64,000 nucleotides of DNA from Plecoglossus altivelis (GCA_036571765.1 BROE01000019.1:5581824-5645823), one strand, 5' to 3'; counted from the first letter of the stretch, positions 1 through 12,776 are shown. Notes: generated from the sequence alone by a model not told the origin. A program made the numbers and translations.

Positions 1-60
1 GTGTAGTGCTGTCCTGTGCTGACCTGTGCTGTCCTGTGTTCTGTAGTGCTGTCCTGTGCT
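1..60. repeat. Short tandem repeat, (GTGCTGTCCT)-like
   Basis: About 10-bp units around GTGCTGTCCT repeat imperfectly at the window start, in the intron before the nectin transmembrane exon. Confidence 0.7.
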
Positions 61-108
61 GTGCAAGGTCAGTCCAGATGTTCTAGTGTTGTCTGTGTTG
101 TGTCCCAG

Positions 109-2827
109 ACCAGTCACAGGAGCAGAGATCCAACTCCATCGCCGTTGCAGGAGCGGTTCTGGGGGCGGTCCTCGCTCTCTTCCTCATCGCTGTCGTCATC
201 ATCGTCATCTTCACAGCTCGCAGGGCCCCCCCGCCAGCCTACACTGACAAAGTGTAAGTCCCTGATATTCCTCTGGGATCAGTATATCAATCTGTTTCTA
301 ATTGTTCATGATGAGAATGGGTAGCAGAGGATCTGAATGAAAGGTGTTGTTATATGTCTTCATGTCTGAAACTCCCTCCTCCCCTCCACCCTGAGGTGGG
401 AGGCAGGCCTGGTTCTTGAGGAGGGCTGCTGCAGTATTCTCCCCTGGACCTGGAGGGAGGAGCCTGGGTGGGGGGGGACGGTGGCAGGCCGAGAGGGTAC
501 AAGGTTTAGAGGTGACAGGTAATTGCAGTCTTGGCAGCCGTCCCTCAGTCTGTTTTGCTGAGTGTGTTTCTAGAGGCAAACCTGAACTCATGTTAAACTG
601 TATGTTGGGGAAAAGAGGAGGAACTTTTCCATTCAATTATTTACAGGAGAGTCCGGAACACCCTGGTCCTAGAGTAGGACTGACATGGGGTGTGGGTGTG
701 TGTAGGTGTGTGTGTGTGTGGGTGTGTGTGGGTGTAGGTGTGTATGCGTATCCGTGCGCGTGTGGGTGTGTGCGTGTGCATGTGGGTGCATGTGCATGTG
801 CGTGTGGGTGCATGTAGGTGGGTGTCTGCGCGTGGGTGCATGTGGGTTGGTGTGTGTGGGTGTGTGTGTGTGTGCGTGTGCGTGCGTGTGGGCGCAAGTG
901 TCTCTGAGACTGTTCTTCAGACTGTGGTTTCCTGGGACACACGCACGCACACAAACATACACAACATAACAATACACAGCCGCAGCACCAGATGAAAACG
1001 GATCTTTTATCAGTCAGAAAGGCATTTCCTATAACAGGACATTAAGCATAACAACAGCATCTGTTTCTCCTTGTGTCCATCCTCCAATTACACCGTAGAT
1101 ATGAAGCCTCATCCGGCATCTTTACTCCTGGGAGGATTACATCACTCCTTTTTTCCTTTTGTTCTTCGAAGGCCTCCAGTCCCACACCTCGCCTGTCTGT
1201 CTTTGTTTCCTCACCAGCCACTCGCAGACTCGCTTTCAGAACTCGAGATGAGCTGGCCAATCAGCTGCTGTCTTCCTCGGAGCCAGTGGGTGGCTGCACG
1301 CAGAGCATTGCTCATAAATGGTTTCCTCATGCTAAAAGACACAGTGAGAACGTCTGAGGGTGGAACAGTCCGGGTTCTTCCAGGGTTTATTACCCTATGT
1401 ACAGTGCATCCACACTGTGGAACGGAAGAGTTATCCATTACAGACAGACAGGATGAGCTTTGCTGAGACGCATGAATCATACTAAAGCTGATCAGCTGTC
1501 ACAGAGGCAGTTTAGAGTGAATCCTAGGAGACTGATTGCTGGGGCTAAGGTGGTTCCTGCGGTTGGTGCCCTGTGCGTGTGTGCGCGTGTGCATGCGTGT
1601 GTGCGTGTGTGCGTGCATGCATGCGTTGCGTGTTATTGCACGACAGTATCTACAAACGACGTGACTCCTCACGGTCCAGCTTGAGACAGCCTCCCGTGAC
1701 CAAGAAGCTTCACAATTATTTGGATCCTTTCTTTCATCCTTCAAACAGTCGGGTGACGGCCGTCCAGTGGCTCCTCCGAATCCTTGACCTTCACTCCGTC
1801 CTTCTCTGACCGGAGTTTTACATTTGGACTCTGGAGCCGTCGGTCTCGGCAGCATTGGGGCCTGTTAAGGAGCCGAGTCCCAGACAGGCTGGGAGAGAAA
1901 ACAGAAGGCCTTCAAGAACTGGCCAAGAGAAACACAAGCCTGATCTGAAACTCTGAATCAAACAGCTGTGTGTCAAAGGAAAGAACATTTTCCATGCGTC
2001 TTTGCATCTGCGAGCCATATTGAGTGTAGCAAACGCGAACCCACACGCGTGCACACACGCACACATACGAATGCAGCACAAACACACAGGTTCGGAGGGG
2101 TGTGTTTGGGTCCGGCCCGGTTGTGTGTGTCGTCTGATGCCAAGTCAAACGCTGCAGTCCTGGGAGTGACCCCAGCTCTGTGTCCCGGAGGAAGAGGCAC
2201 CGTGGGCCTCATCCTGCTCTGTCATCACACAGACATTAAAGCCCATCTCCTAATGCATCAGGTGCACTCTGTCCCTCAGCCTACTGTGGGAAACACACGC
2301 AAGGTCATTAACAATACATCAGCCTCCAGGAACCTCTCGCCCCATCCCGACTCCCGGAGTGAGAGCGACTCCGACTTCAGTGGTTTTCTTGGCTCCGAAG
2401 CAGAGGATCCCACTGTGAAGTACCTAAACAGCTGACGGTTAGAGTTCAGGAAATCAATGACTATGACATCCACTTATATATGGATATAGGTCAGGGTGTA
2501 GACGGGGTTTTTTTGTCGTTTGGGTTTCAGCCAGTGTGAGTATGGGGCTGTGACCTTGGCTGCAGTCTCTGTCTCCAGAGAGCCAGGAACGTCCCTCATC
2601 TTGATGGAGACTCATCCATCCAGAACTCGCTGCTCCTCATCCCCACATGCGCACGGTCTCCAGGGAGACGCGGGGATGTGGATGGAGAGAGGGCGAGCGA
2701 AGGACACGCGGAGAGGCAGAGAACGGGGGGGGATGAAGAAAGCGCTGAGGATGTCCACAGGAGGTCGTGTAGAGTAGGAGCCTACTGCAGGGTGAGGGGA
2801 GAGAGGAAACGGTTTGTGCTCAGGGTC

Positions 2828-2862
<35 letters not shown>

Positions 2863-4724
2863 GGGGGGGGGGATTCTGAGGTGTTTTGGAAGAAAATGGG
2901 TGGAGATTAGGTTGACTTGCAAGTCAAGCGTGAGGTGAGGCGTGATGAAGGGCTGGCCGTTAAGTTAATCACTCCATTTACTGCAGCTTAGAGCCTGTCG
3001 ATCTGACTGCAGAATGGATTTGGTTCGCAGCAGTAGCCATTTCTAACATAATACTGTTAATCTGGTTTAACCACCTTGTAATTACACGGCTCCAGGACAC
3101 ACAACGCAACTGTGCCGTGGGGCGTTTAGAAGGCTTCACCGGTGGACAAAACCTGACCTCTTCTTCTGTCCTCCAGGATTGACCTCCCTCCGACACACAA
3201 GCCCCCTCCTCCCTACACGGAGAGACCCCCCGCCATCCCTCTGGCTGTCCACGCCACCCAGGTGGCCTCGCTATCACAGGTAACCCCTCTCCCCCTCCCC
3301 CTTCCCCTGCTCATCCCTCTTCCCTCAGCCAGCCCCACCCTCCAACCCACAGTGCATCAATAATGCTGCTGGCATGAAGAATGTGGAGCTAAGGAGCTGT
3401 GGCTGAGATAACCGGCTGGGACTATTATTCAGTTGCATAGCCACACTCGGCAAGTAGAAACACAGACTTCCAGTTTTAAACGGTTAGATGAGTGATAGTC
3501 ATCTTTACTTGTGATCCCCACCCATGCAGTCCATCACTCTCCCTGCCCGCCACCCTCGCTCCCCTCCCCGTCCCTCCCTCCCCTTCCTTCCTTCCTTCCT
3601 TCCTTCGCCACCCACCCTTCTCTCCTGTTGCCGTTTCATCTCATTTGCCGCCTCATTTAAGAGAGTTAATTAGTATTCAGGTTCATAAAAGGATTGGAGC
3701 AGCTTTGGCCCTTTATACTCCTCTGCCCCCCCCCCCCCCCCCCCCCCCCCNNNNNNNNNNNNNNNNNNNNNNNNNNNNNNNNNNNNNNNNNNNNNNNNNN
3801 NNNNNNNNNNNNNNNNNNNNNNNNNNNNNNNNNNNNNNNNNNNNNNNNNNNNNNNNNNNNNNNNNNNNNNNNNNNNNNNNNNNNNNNNNNNNNNNNNNNN
3901 NNNNNNNNNNNNNNNNNNNNNNNNNNNNNNNNNNNNNNNNNNNNNNNNNNTCTCCCTGCCCGCCACCCTCGCTCCCCTCCCCGTCCCTCCCTCCCCCTTC
4001 CCTTCCTTCCTTCCGTTCCTTTCGCCACCCACCCTTCTCTCCTGTTGCCGTTTCATCTCATTTGCCGCCTCATTTAAGAGAGTTAATTAGTATTCAGGAA
4101 TAATAAAAAGGATTGGAGCAGCTTGCGCCTTTAGACTCCTCCTGCCCCCCCCCCCCCCGCCGCCCCCTCCCCCACCTCCCCCGCACACGTACGCAACACA
4201 TCCTCAGACAGAACCCACCCTCCTGCACACGCACATACGCACTCACGCATACATCCATGCACGCACACATGCTCGCACATACACGTACATGCGCACACGT
4301 GCACACACACTTTGAATGGTGCTTTATTCTCTGTTTTATTACAAAAGATACCAGAATCTGTGCGCCAGGTCCTCAGGGTCTGGCTCCTCTACAGTGACTG
4401 CTTTTCTTTGCTTCCGGGAAAATTGTCTTTTTCATCCAATTAGCAGCTCTCCTCTGAGACACTATCCAATATCGACCAATCCCCTGCTATTTCCACTCCT
4501 GTCCTACCGTAACCTTCTTAAACAAATGTTTACGCGGAGCTCAACGTGTGTTTCAGGCTCGCCGATCAGAGCACAGGCTGGACGCGGCTGAGCGTGCAGC
4601 GGCCCAACCGGTGCAGCGGCAGCCCAGAAGCCCCGCCCGCCAGCCACTGTCCTATCAGGAGTGGGTGTGTCATCAGAACGGCGCCGACCGCGTGTACATC
4701 AACCACCGGGAACACTACGTGTGA
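109..4724 (+). CDS. Nectin-family cell adhesion receptor, C-terminal exons (partial)
   Basis: Three exons, 109-253, 3177-3279 and 4557-4724, join in frame with AG/GT borders and end in TGA. The first encodes a short stalk, one membrane helix rich in A, L, I and V (starting IAVAGAVLGAVLAL), then a basic stop-transfer ARR and a proline-rich start of the cytoplasmic tail ending YTDKV. The second continues with IDLPPTHKPPPPYTERPP, which resembles the tail of one nectin-3-type isoform. The last ends RVYINHREHYV; the final EHYV fits the E/A-x-Y-V ligand by which nectins bind the PDZ domain of afadin at adherens junctions. The signal peptide and Ig domains must lie left of the window. Nectin identity is well supported by the tail; which paralogue (nectin-2 or nectin-3 type) I cannot settle, so no symbol is given. 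The second intron contains the 200-N gap and its flanking duplication. Confidence 0.82.
689..905. repeat. Imperfect (TG)n / GTGGGTG low-complexity tract
   Basis: A long run of TG dinucleotides interrupted by GGG and GCA. It creates open frames on both strands (Cys/Val-rich forward, His/Thr-rich reverse) that are not genes. It lies in the first visible nectin intron. Confidence 0.9.
2827..2873. repeat. (TG)n microsatellite ending in a G run
   Basis: About 20 TG dinucleotides with few interruptions are followed by a run of about nine G, inside a nectin intron. Confidence 0.9.
3538..4160. repeat. Near-identical 210-bp segments flanking a gap
   Basis: The segment from 3538 to the C run before 3750 recurs almost base for base from 3951 to about 4160. 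Both copies start TCTCCCTGCC, pass through a TTCC-rich stretch, contain the same AT-rich section near 3655-3680 and 4075-4100, and end in a C homopolymer. Differences are a few indels and substitutions, mostly in homopolymers. It is probably one locus represented twice at a contig break. Confidence 0.8.
3751..3950. other. Assembly gap (200 N)
   Basis: Exactly 200 N bases follow a poly-C run. The round number suggests a placeholder and not a measured distance. Confidence 0.99.
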
Positions 4725-5480
4725 TGGATATCATCCCTAGCCACTCCCACCATGGACCTGTCAATCATCCACCCCAACCAATACCAAGCTTGTCGAGTCC
4801 ACTCTTTTCACTGTGTTGAGCACAAGCAACCAATCAGCAGGTGCCATGACAGGACAGCCTATCACCTTAACCGTCACACACCTGGTTGTCACCTCTCCTC
4901 CGCCTCAGCATAGAGCAGAAAATGCCATAGCCACTCTTACAGGCTCTTTGAAATGGCCCATTCTGGGCTCAGTAATGCACATCGGCAGTGAGAAAAGCTG
5001 TTGTGGTTGTGGTATTATGTTCTTGGCTGTAATTCTATCTGTCAGACATGGTAACATTGTCTGAAGGAGCTAAAACAAAGTGTTATTGTATCTGAGAGTC
5101 AAACAAGGCAGTGTTTGGATGAGCACAGAAGCTAAATGTATTCACTGTTATCTCGAAAATGTGAAAATCTGCCTGCATGTACTGTATATGTTGAACGTAC
5201 ACTGTAGCCAACGTGCTTGGAAAGTTTGAACAAAGTGATAGAAAAAACCCCTCCTGCACTTGAAACTGAAATGTGAATTGTTTTTTTTTTGTTATTCCAA
5301 CTGGATTTGACTGTGATAATATAGACTTTCCGTCAACTGATTAAGTGCCATATTAATATTAGTGGCGTTCCGTTGGTGTAGAACTGATCATCTTTTATAT
5401 TATTTTTTCCATCGCGTGTATTGTAGGTAATATGCAGTGTTTTCTTGTTTGATTTTGATATTAAATAGACTGTAAATTAT
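4725..5480 (+). other. Probable 3' UTR of the nectin gene
   Basis: This sequence follows the nectin stop codon. It is AT-rich towards its end and holds a candidate ATTAAA polyadenylation signal at 5460-5465. No coding potential is evident. The exact cleavage site is inferred, not seen. Confidence 0.5.
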
Positions 5481-6002
5481 ACATGCAGCAAATGTTTCTG
5501 CCTCTTGTATAGAAGGTTGACGTGTTTAGCTGTGAGTGGCAGTAAAAGCATCCCAAATGAACAAAGTGACTCTGAGTTCCAACAAGGCATCTGCTTGGCC
5601 TACTAGGATGGAGCCAGTCAGTCCCAACAGAGTGTTAACGAGCAAGGCCCCTCTAGGGAGGGGCAAGACTCTCCTGGCTAGCCTGCTAGGGAACCAGCCT
5701 GGCTCCAAACCACAATCAGGCCATTGTTTGTTTCCCTTGTCTCTGCTGAATAAGCTTTCAGGAATGTGTTAACTATTGAAATATAAAAATGTGTCAGTTC
5801 CTGGCCAATGTCCCTCTGTTTCCACCAGTGTGCTAACCCTAGGGGCTTCATAGTGGCTGTTTGCAGTTGTTTGTGTCTGTGTTGAGGGCAGTTTAGGACT
5901 GTGACCTAATGTGTCCGCAGACTGTTGGATAGTAAAGCACTGGGTTACTGAATCAGGAGAATGGTTTTGAGTGGCCAAACATTGTTCATGTACTTCACCT
6001 GT

Positions 6003-6155
6003 GTGAGGGAGGGAGGGAGGGACGGAGGGAAGGAATGAGGGAGAGAGTGAGCGAATGAGTGAGTGAGGGAGGGGTGAGTGAGGGAGGGAATGAGGGAGAT
6101 AATGAGTGAGTGAGGGAGGGAAGCAGGGAGTCAGCTAGCGAGCGAGCCAGTGAGT
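6003..6155. repeat. GAGG/GAGT-rich low-complexity tract
   Basis: Purine-rich 4-bp units (GAGG, GAGT, GAAT) repeat for about 150 bp. The reverse strand reads as a Ser/Leu/Pro-rich open frame without gene features. Confidence 0.85.
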
Positions 6156-7111
6156 GCTTGTGTGTGTGTAAAGGTTGTGCGTTAGGGGTTTCTAGCCTCA
6201 GCAGATTAGAACATATCCTGCTCAAGGCACCTTATGAATAGTTAAACCTAATGTTTCATTCAGACTGGCCTTAAAGGGCAACGAGACCTTTCAGGAATGT
6301 AACGTACCAGTGGAAGTTGATGACTATATAGGCACTGCATGTAGTCATGCTCGTCTCCAGCCCTCCTAACACCAGCGCGATCCCTGCGCTCTGGTCTCTA
6401 GGGTTTCCAGAACCCTCTGTGGCGTTGATGTCATCCTCCAGGCCACAGCTTCTGACTTGTATGTCTCCATTCATCTGAAGCCACTTACAAACTGCACAGA
6501 ATCTCCAGGCAGTGTGAAGAACAACCCACAAAGAAATGAACCCACAGCGTAGCTTGACAGGATGGAATTTTCCTTTCTCGGGTGAACCCAAAGATCCAGC
6601 GTGCTCAGGGCACATGACAGAATGACAGCCTTATCGCAGTGGGTCTCCTAGGAGCTTCATCTAATGATAGGAAGGCCTGGGAGGGCAGTGACTCTCCTCC
6701 AGAATGCAGATGCGGCTAGTGTATGGAGAGGCATCGTAAACAGTGTCACGTCTGCAGAGACACGGAGGGCAGCCCTGTGTATGACAAGCGGCCAGCTCCC
6801 TGTCTGGGAGAGAGATAACCTCCCTGGGTTAGGTCAGTGAAAGTCTCTCATCACACCCGCCCACGCCAGTCTGGGGCCATGGAAGATTCCAGCATGTAAG
6901 ACACACAGCAGTAAAAAGGTGATGGTGATGATGAAATATGTGTCCCACAGCACCGGACCTTTGAAGGGTTGTAAAACTAACTGGCGACATATTTCCGTGC
7001 CGATGACTCAACCTGAGATGTTGTTGGCGTGGTGCTGGACAGCCAGCAACCACTGTCTGCTTAACTTCATTATGACTCTGGCCTTTAAAAGTTTATCCCT
7101 GTTTTGAAAAA

Positions 7112-7137
7112 CACCTCCCCCTCCCTCTCTCTCTCCC

Positions 7138-7184
<47 letters not shown>

Positions 7185-7202
7185 CTCCCTCTCTCTCTCT
7201 CA
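7112..7202. repeat. (CT)n microsatellite
   Basis: About 90 bp of nearly pure CT with occasional CC, intergenic. Confidence 0.95.
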
Positions 7203-7383
7203 GATGGTCTATGGCTCTTTCCCTTGTTGCTCTCTCTGTCTTTCAGGCTCTGTCTGTCTCTTGGCCGAGACATTGTCCTTAGTGGCTGCACTGGCCACCT
7301 GCCATCCTTTTTTCTCCTGTCAGACTCTTAGTGTGCGTGCAGGCCAGTGGGTGAGGTGGGGGAGGGGATTTAGAGTACTGTGG

Positions 7384-7440
7384 AGAGAGACGTGGGGGTG
7401 GGGAGAGGGGTGGGGGTTGGGGGTGGGGGTGGGATGGTGG
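7384..7440 (+). other. G-run cluster, potential G-quadruplex
   Basis: Six or more runs of three to five G are separated by one- to three-base loops, on the + strand. This fits the G3+N1-7 quadruplex pattern. Function is unknown. Confidence 0.6.
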
Positions 7441-8933
7441 ACAAGGGGGTTAAGCAGAGGCAGATTTACGGGCCCAAAGGGGAGGGGCTGGCCCCCTTTC
7501 TCCCCCCCCCCCCTCCCCTCCCCCTGAGCAGTTTGTCACATCATTTGCTTTACGTCTGAAGGTGGATAAAGAAGTACAGTGCCATGGAGATGGGGCTGGG
7601 CTGTGGAATAATAGATGGGTCTGTGGAAAAGCGATGCGAGGCAGGCAGAAGGGAGGGGATGAAGAGAGGGGCACAGCTTCAATGGCTTCTCTGCAATTCA
7701 GTGGTGATCATGGGCAACATAGTTTGTGACGCGCCATCTGTTGGGTGTGTGTGTGTGTGTGTGTGAGAGAGAGTGTGTTTGAGAGAGAGAGGGTGTGCGT
7801 GTGTGTGCGTGCGCGTGAGGGAGAGTGTCTGTGAGTAAGAGTGAGTGAGCATGTGTGCGTTGGTCTGCGGGTGACAGCATGTGTTCGCACGGGAGTGCGG
7901 CTCTCCGATGCATTGAGCTGGATGTACTCACATCACACCCTCTGGGTGACTCAATCAACCTCCCTGAGAGCCAGCCATGCTCTTCAGCAAGCCACGCCAC
8001 GCCAGAGAAGAGCTAGGAAGACCACAGCGCAGCACCAAAGTCATAGCAATTATGAATCCATCTCAGTATTGATCTCTGCCAGTTTAGCAGTGACGTATCT
8101 TTGAAGAGGAGCTCGAGGACTTGTGCGCAGGGCACACCACAGCAGGGGCTCTTACGCCGCTAGCCAAGCCCAGCTCAAGGCATCTCTGCGGAGGACGACA
8201 TTGTTTACGATCGCTTATCTAGACACCACAGCCGCATACCAAAACACAACAGCTGCAAATGCTCAGTTGAGTGATAGAAAGTCATTCAACAAGGCTCAGA
8301 ACTCTACTGTGTGTTTTTGTATTCCAATGTGTCCGAGTGCCTCATCCATAATTATACAATGCTTTGAAAATGGATAGAATGAGGAAAATGACCGTTGAAA
8401 TATACCAACATATTTATTAACGTATGCTACTAAGTGCTGACCTTCTGAGAGGTCATGTTGGTTGTTTAAGGACATGCTAGCAACAGGAACATGAGTGCAT
8501 AGAGAGGTGTCTGAGAAGCTTCCAGTAAAGCAATGAGACATGTTGCCCAGGCTTTTCCCTAATCATTATTTATGAGTCCAGGCCCAGACTCCCGCTGTAC
8601 AGTGAGGAAAAAGTGCCTTTTCACAGGCGTACAAAAATAGCTGCCATTATTCTTTGTTAGTGTGTGTCTAGACATTTGCAAGATCTACACAACACCTTTA
8701 GGAGGCCCAGCGTGCATGTCTTTGTGTGTGTTTGTGTGTGTTTGTGTGTGTTTGCGTGTTTGTGCGCGCGTGCGTGTATGATTGTACACGCGTGCATGTA
8801 TATTTGTCAGAGGATTGATTCTGTGTAGTTGGACCATCCATCACTTTCGTCAGACCTCCACGTCTCCCTTAACCCTGTTATCTCACGCTCCCTTCTTCCT
8901 CCCTCTCTGTCTCTTCTCATATCCTTTCGTGTC

Positions 8934-9020
8934 CACCCCCCACCCCCCCCCACCCCCCACCCTCCCCCCCACCCCCCACCCACCCTCCCCCCACCCCACC
9001 TCCCACCCTCCCTCCCAGCT
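8934..9020 (-). other. C-run cluster, potential G-quadruplex on the - strand
   Basis: Repeated runs of three to eight C separated by A or T continue for about 80 bp, giving many closely spaced G runs on the - strand. It sits just upstream of the CpG-rich island at 9.1 kb. Confidence 0.6.
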
Positions 9021-9099
9021 CCAGTCTGTGATAACCCACCACACGCATTCACTCCTGTTACTCCGAGCCACAAAAGAGGAGTGTTTCTGCACATTTCCG

Positions 9100-9450
9100 C
9101 TCGCAGTACAATTCTCTGCCAGCGCGTTCGGCGCCGGTTGAGCTCTTCTACGTGCCTCTGTGCTCGCTCCTGACAAGCCCACTCAGTCTGTCCTTCCCGG
9201 ACCCTGGAGGCAGCGCTCGAGCTGCGGAGCTCTGCTTCCCCTGCCCATCGCTCCTCCCCGAGGCCTCATCATATATTTATGACAGCTGAGCTGAACTCTT
9301 CGTCTGGGTGTTAAGCGGACAACCGCACACACCGAGACCTGAGCGCCTCGCCGCCGCCGCCGCACCGCGCGGAGTCATTTCTCTTCCCCTGTGACGTGGC
9401 GGCGGCGGTGGCGTGGTGATCAGAGCAGGATTGGTGCGGCTCGGCTCAGA
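9100..9450. promoter_or_regulatory. Orphan CpG-rich island with TATA-like element
   Basis: This stretch is rich in CpG and GCC/GCG, including a CCG repeat near 9350-9363 and GGCGGCGGCGG near 9400, unlike the neighbouring sequence. A TATA-like ATATATTTAT lies at 9271-9280 and a half-CRE TGACGTGG at about 9392-9399. It looks like a promoter or first exon, but no gene with coding exons is visible nearby on either strand. It could drive a non-coding RNA or be a non-coding first exon of a distant gene. The promoter role is an inference. Confidence 0.35.
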
Positions 9451-10521
9451 CGTGTCCATGCATCAGGGGGGGAGAGAGCAGCGGTGTTCTCCCTTCCTGC
9501 CAGAGCCTCATCTCAGCCTTAGCTGCCAGCCATAAGACTAGACCATCTTCTTTCCATCTCATATGTCCACTCCGTGCGCGTGTGCGCGCGCGTGTGGATT
9601 TCCATGCGGTTGAATGTGATTTATGAGAGTTTCCAGTCGCTGTATTTAATGACTGAATGTAAAATGAAGGCCTGTTTGTATTTTTCTGTTTCTGTGTCAG
9701 ATTTGATGTTTTTCATGAAACTGCATTCATGACTAATGGATTTTATGACAATTTGTATTATTTTACAAAATGTCATCAGGGTCATCTGTGTTCCAGCCAA
9801 CATTTCCAGGAGAGATCAGGCGAAAGTTGATGAGTTTTGGCAAACATTAAGGAGATAAAGAGATTTCAAACAGCCCCAACACATTACTCATTCAGTCCCA
9901 GACGTATAACTATAGAAGTAGGACAACCAATATTTTCAGCCTTTGTAAAACCAAAAAAGACAAAACACATAACAACAACTTTCAAACAAAGACTAAGTTT
10001 GAGTGTCTGTTGGCAGGAACAGCAGGTCTCTATATCTTATGTTCAGCCAGCCATCCTGTGCAGTGTGTGCTTGAGGTATCAAACCTTGGCAGGGATGAGT
10101 CATTGCGCGCGCGTGTGTGCGTGTGTGCGTGTGTGTTTAAACTGAACAGCAGTGAGGCAACATCGCAGGAGACAGGACACAAAAATCTGGGGATGAGACA
10201 AACATACTCAGGAAATAGAATGTTTTGTTTTGTTTTTTTGTCTTAACATGTTATTAATGCATTTGTGACGTGAAGTCCCTGCTCACGAGTGCTACAATAC
10301 CTCGTTTGAAGTGATTGTTTTGCTCTTTTCTAATTAGGTTTTGGATCATTCTGCTGAACATTGATTCCTAATTCTGAGCAAAGTGTCGTGGTCACGTAAG
10401 GACACCCTGGGGATCACCAACAGGTCAAATCTCACAAACGGTTGCAGTTACACCACATATGAATGAACGTCCTAGATTTAGTTCACCTACTAGCTCATCA
10501 TGGCCTATAGCGGCCCCTCCC

Positions 10522-10594
<73 letters not shown>

Positions 10595-12048
10595 GTGCGT
10601 GCTCCTCTGCACGTGCTTTCAGCGAAGCCTGACTCAGCAGAGCTGCGGCCCAGCTGTTGTCTAGTCGCATGCACCCATCCCTTTGGATCTCCACAGGTCA
10701 GAGGTCATGATATTAGTCCTGCTGGGCTCTCATGACTGCCTGCCTCTCAAGGACACACTCACACACACACACACACACACTCACACTCACACGCACTAGA
10801 CTGGTAATTCTGTTTGTAACGTCACACACCAATGATCCAGAGCCATTAGGGCTGAGTTACAGAGTGTTGGTGCTCTAGTGATTTCTGCTTCCATTTACAC
10901 TTCAGGGGATCAGATATCAATGAAGCCGGTCATGTGATGGAAATAACTCCATCTTATCTGATCTCTATTCCATCTAAGTGGAAGCTTAGGAAGGGTACGA
11001 AGACTCAAATGTGGATCCATTTCTGAGTCAGAAGTTCTGAAATGTCCAGCAGAGTATCTATTACCCTGATTTCACTGTGTTTACCTGTATCAATGACACT
11101 CACGCCTACCTGTGGTAAAGTAATGGAATGTTACAACACAATAAATGGTCAACTGTTTCAACGTAAACTCCGGCCTTTGGAGCGATATTACCACCATCAA
11201 TCAAGTTTACAACATCTAAACATTTGAATGCTGCACAATTACTTTCAGTTGACCATTAACCCTCAACACTGATCAGCCTGTAGGTGGAAGAGGTAACATA
11301 AGTAGTCAGGAAGCCACGTGTGGTTGATTGTAATGGCCTTACTACGCCCTCTAGTGGGAGTAAGGTAACAGCGGCACAAAGACAAGCCAATCGGCATTCT
11401 ACTGAACCAGTTTGAACCATTTACTTTGAGGACGAACGTTATCTTAAAAAGTATTTTTTTTATTGTTATATTGAATTCTATGTCACAGAATTTCAGTGGC
11501 AGTTCACCAGTTCGGCATCATTAAATTACATCTACTACACACACTGATGCGTTTCACAGATAGGCAGGTCACATGTAAGATCAGAATCCAGATATATGCA
11601 TCTAACAAAAACATACACACAAACACATTTGAAAAATGTACTTATATGAACTGTCTTAAATATGAATTATTCATCATTGTGCTTTACAGTGAGTACACAC
11701 TGTAGTTAACTCAACCATTGGAGTGCATCACCACTCTTCAATATGCGCCTATTACATCATTTACACACATGGCCTTAATAATGCTTCAACAGTCACTGCA
11801 CAATACCCTCCACATGAACACGGTAGAGCACGCGCTCGCCCTAATCTCAGGTCAGCAATGACCATCAAATCTATTGCACACTTTGTAATTAATATATATA
11901 TATATATATATCATAGGCATTGCTTACAATGAAAATGTTCAGTCGGTAAACACAGTCATATGGTTGAAGCATGACCCAAACTGCTCAAGGTCAGTTGACA
12001 CATATACATATTCACACTGTGTCGTAGGAATAGGCCCACTGGATCACG
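9451..12048. other. Intergenic region without recognisable gene
   Basis: No conserved protein is visible. The region is moderately AT-rich and contains a long GT microsatellite (10524-10590), a CA tract (10754-10796) and a short AT tract (11891-11912). Confidence 0.55.
10524..10590. repeat. (GT)n microsatellite, about 33 units
   Basis: A nearly perfect GT run of about 66 bp, intergenic; the longest pure dinucleotide repeat in the left half of the window. Confidence 0.97.
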
Positions 12049-12776
12049 TTTATTGGGACTATCGTAGCTAAAGATCGGACGTCATTATCACATATGTTAT
12101 TGTATACTTCTGTTGGATTCATATCTACATTATCTCACAGTTTCGTCAGCAGGATCAATAAATAGACTCTGGGGTCCCGTCCAATGACAGACCAGGTGCT
12201 CCCTGCCTCTGCCTTCAGAGACGATGACCATCTCTGCGGTTCCAACCCTCCCTCCTCCAGGCCTCCAGGTGACAGCAGGGAGCAACAACACCAAATCAAA
12301 CTCCTGTTGTACTGCAAGTGTCTCTAGGCTGAGCTCTGATTGGCCAGGCGTTTGTGTCATTTGTCGTCGCCAGGGCAACCCAGAGCAGAATGCTGAGACA
12401 GAAAGGGCCAGGAGGAGAGTGCCTCGGTGACTTGACCCAGATGCCATGTCCACCACAGCTCCTGGTCACCATGCTTATCTAGCCAAAAGGTCCACACGGG
12501 CTTTCCCCAGCCGTCGTTCAGGGGCAGGGGTCAAAGGTCACAGAGGCAATCCTACTTAGGCCGGAGTGAGAGAAGACAACGGTAGCAGAGCTGCACACCA
12601 GGCCCTGTGGGAGGAGTCTAAAACAGGAAACGAGAAGTCAGGAAAGAGGAAGTCTAAGTTAACAACAGATGGATGCTTTTCATATCCATCCCCCACAATA
12701 CAGCTGTGAAAGAGGAGATATGCATGTTACCTGAAAACTGGGGCAGTGTGTATCTTGGGGGGGACTGTTAGCCTTC
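12049..12776 (-). other. Probable 3' UTR of rab4b
   Basis: Reading on the - strand, this follows the rab4b stop. A candidate AATAAA signal appears at 12049-12054 (TTTATT on the + strand). No conserved coding exon is seen. The extent is inferred. Confidence 0.45.

Larger units (their letters stand above)
5481..9089. other. Intergenic region without recognisable gene
   Basis: I see no conserved protein and no chain of splice-bordered open exons on either strand. The open frames present come from simple repeats: GAGG at 6003-6155, CT at 7112-7200, G-rich 7384-7440, TG/AG at 7745-7830, TG at 8720-8800, C-rich 8934-9020. Confidence 0.6.

Noticed and set aside
637..995. Overlapping long open frames on both strands (His/Thr-rich or Cys/Val-rich)
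   Set aside because: They are translations of a TG/CA repeat; no splice signals, no conserved domain, and all frames are open at once.
3492..4103. 203-codon frame running through the gap
   Set aside because: The middle is N and the flanks are pyrimidine-rich repeats duplicated around the gap.
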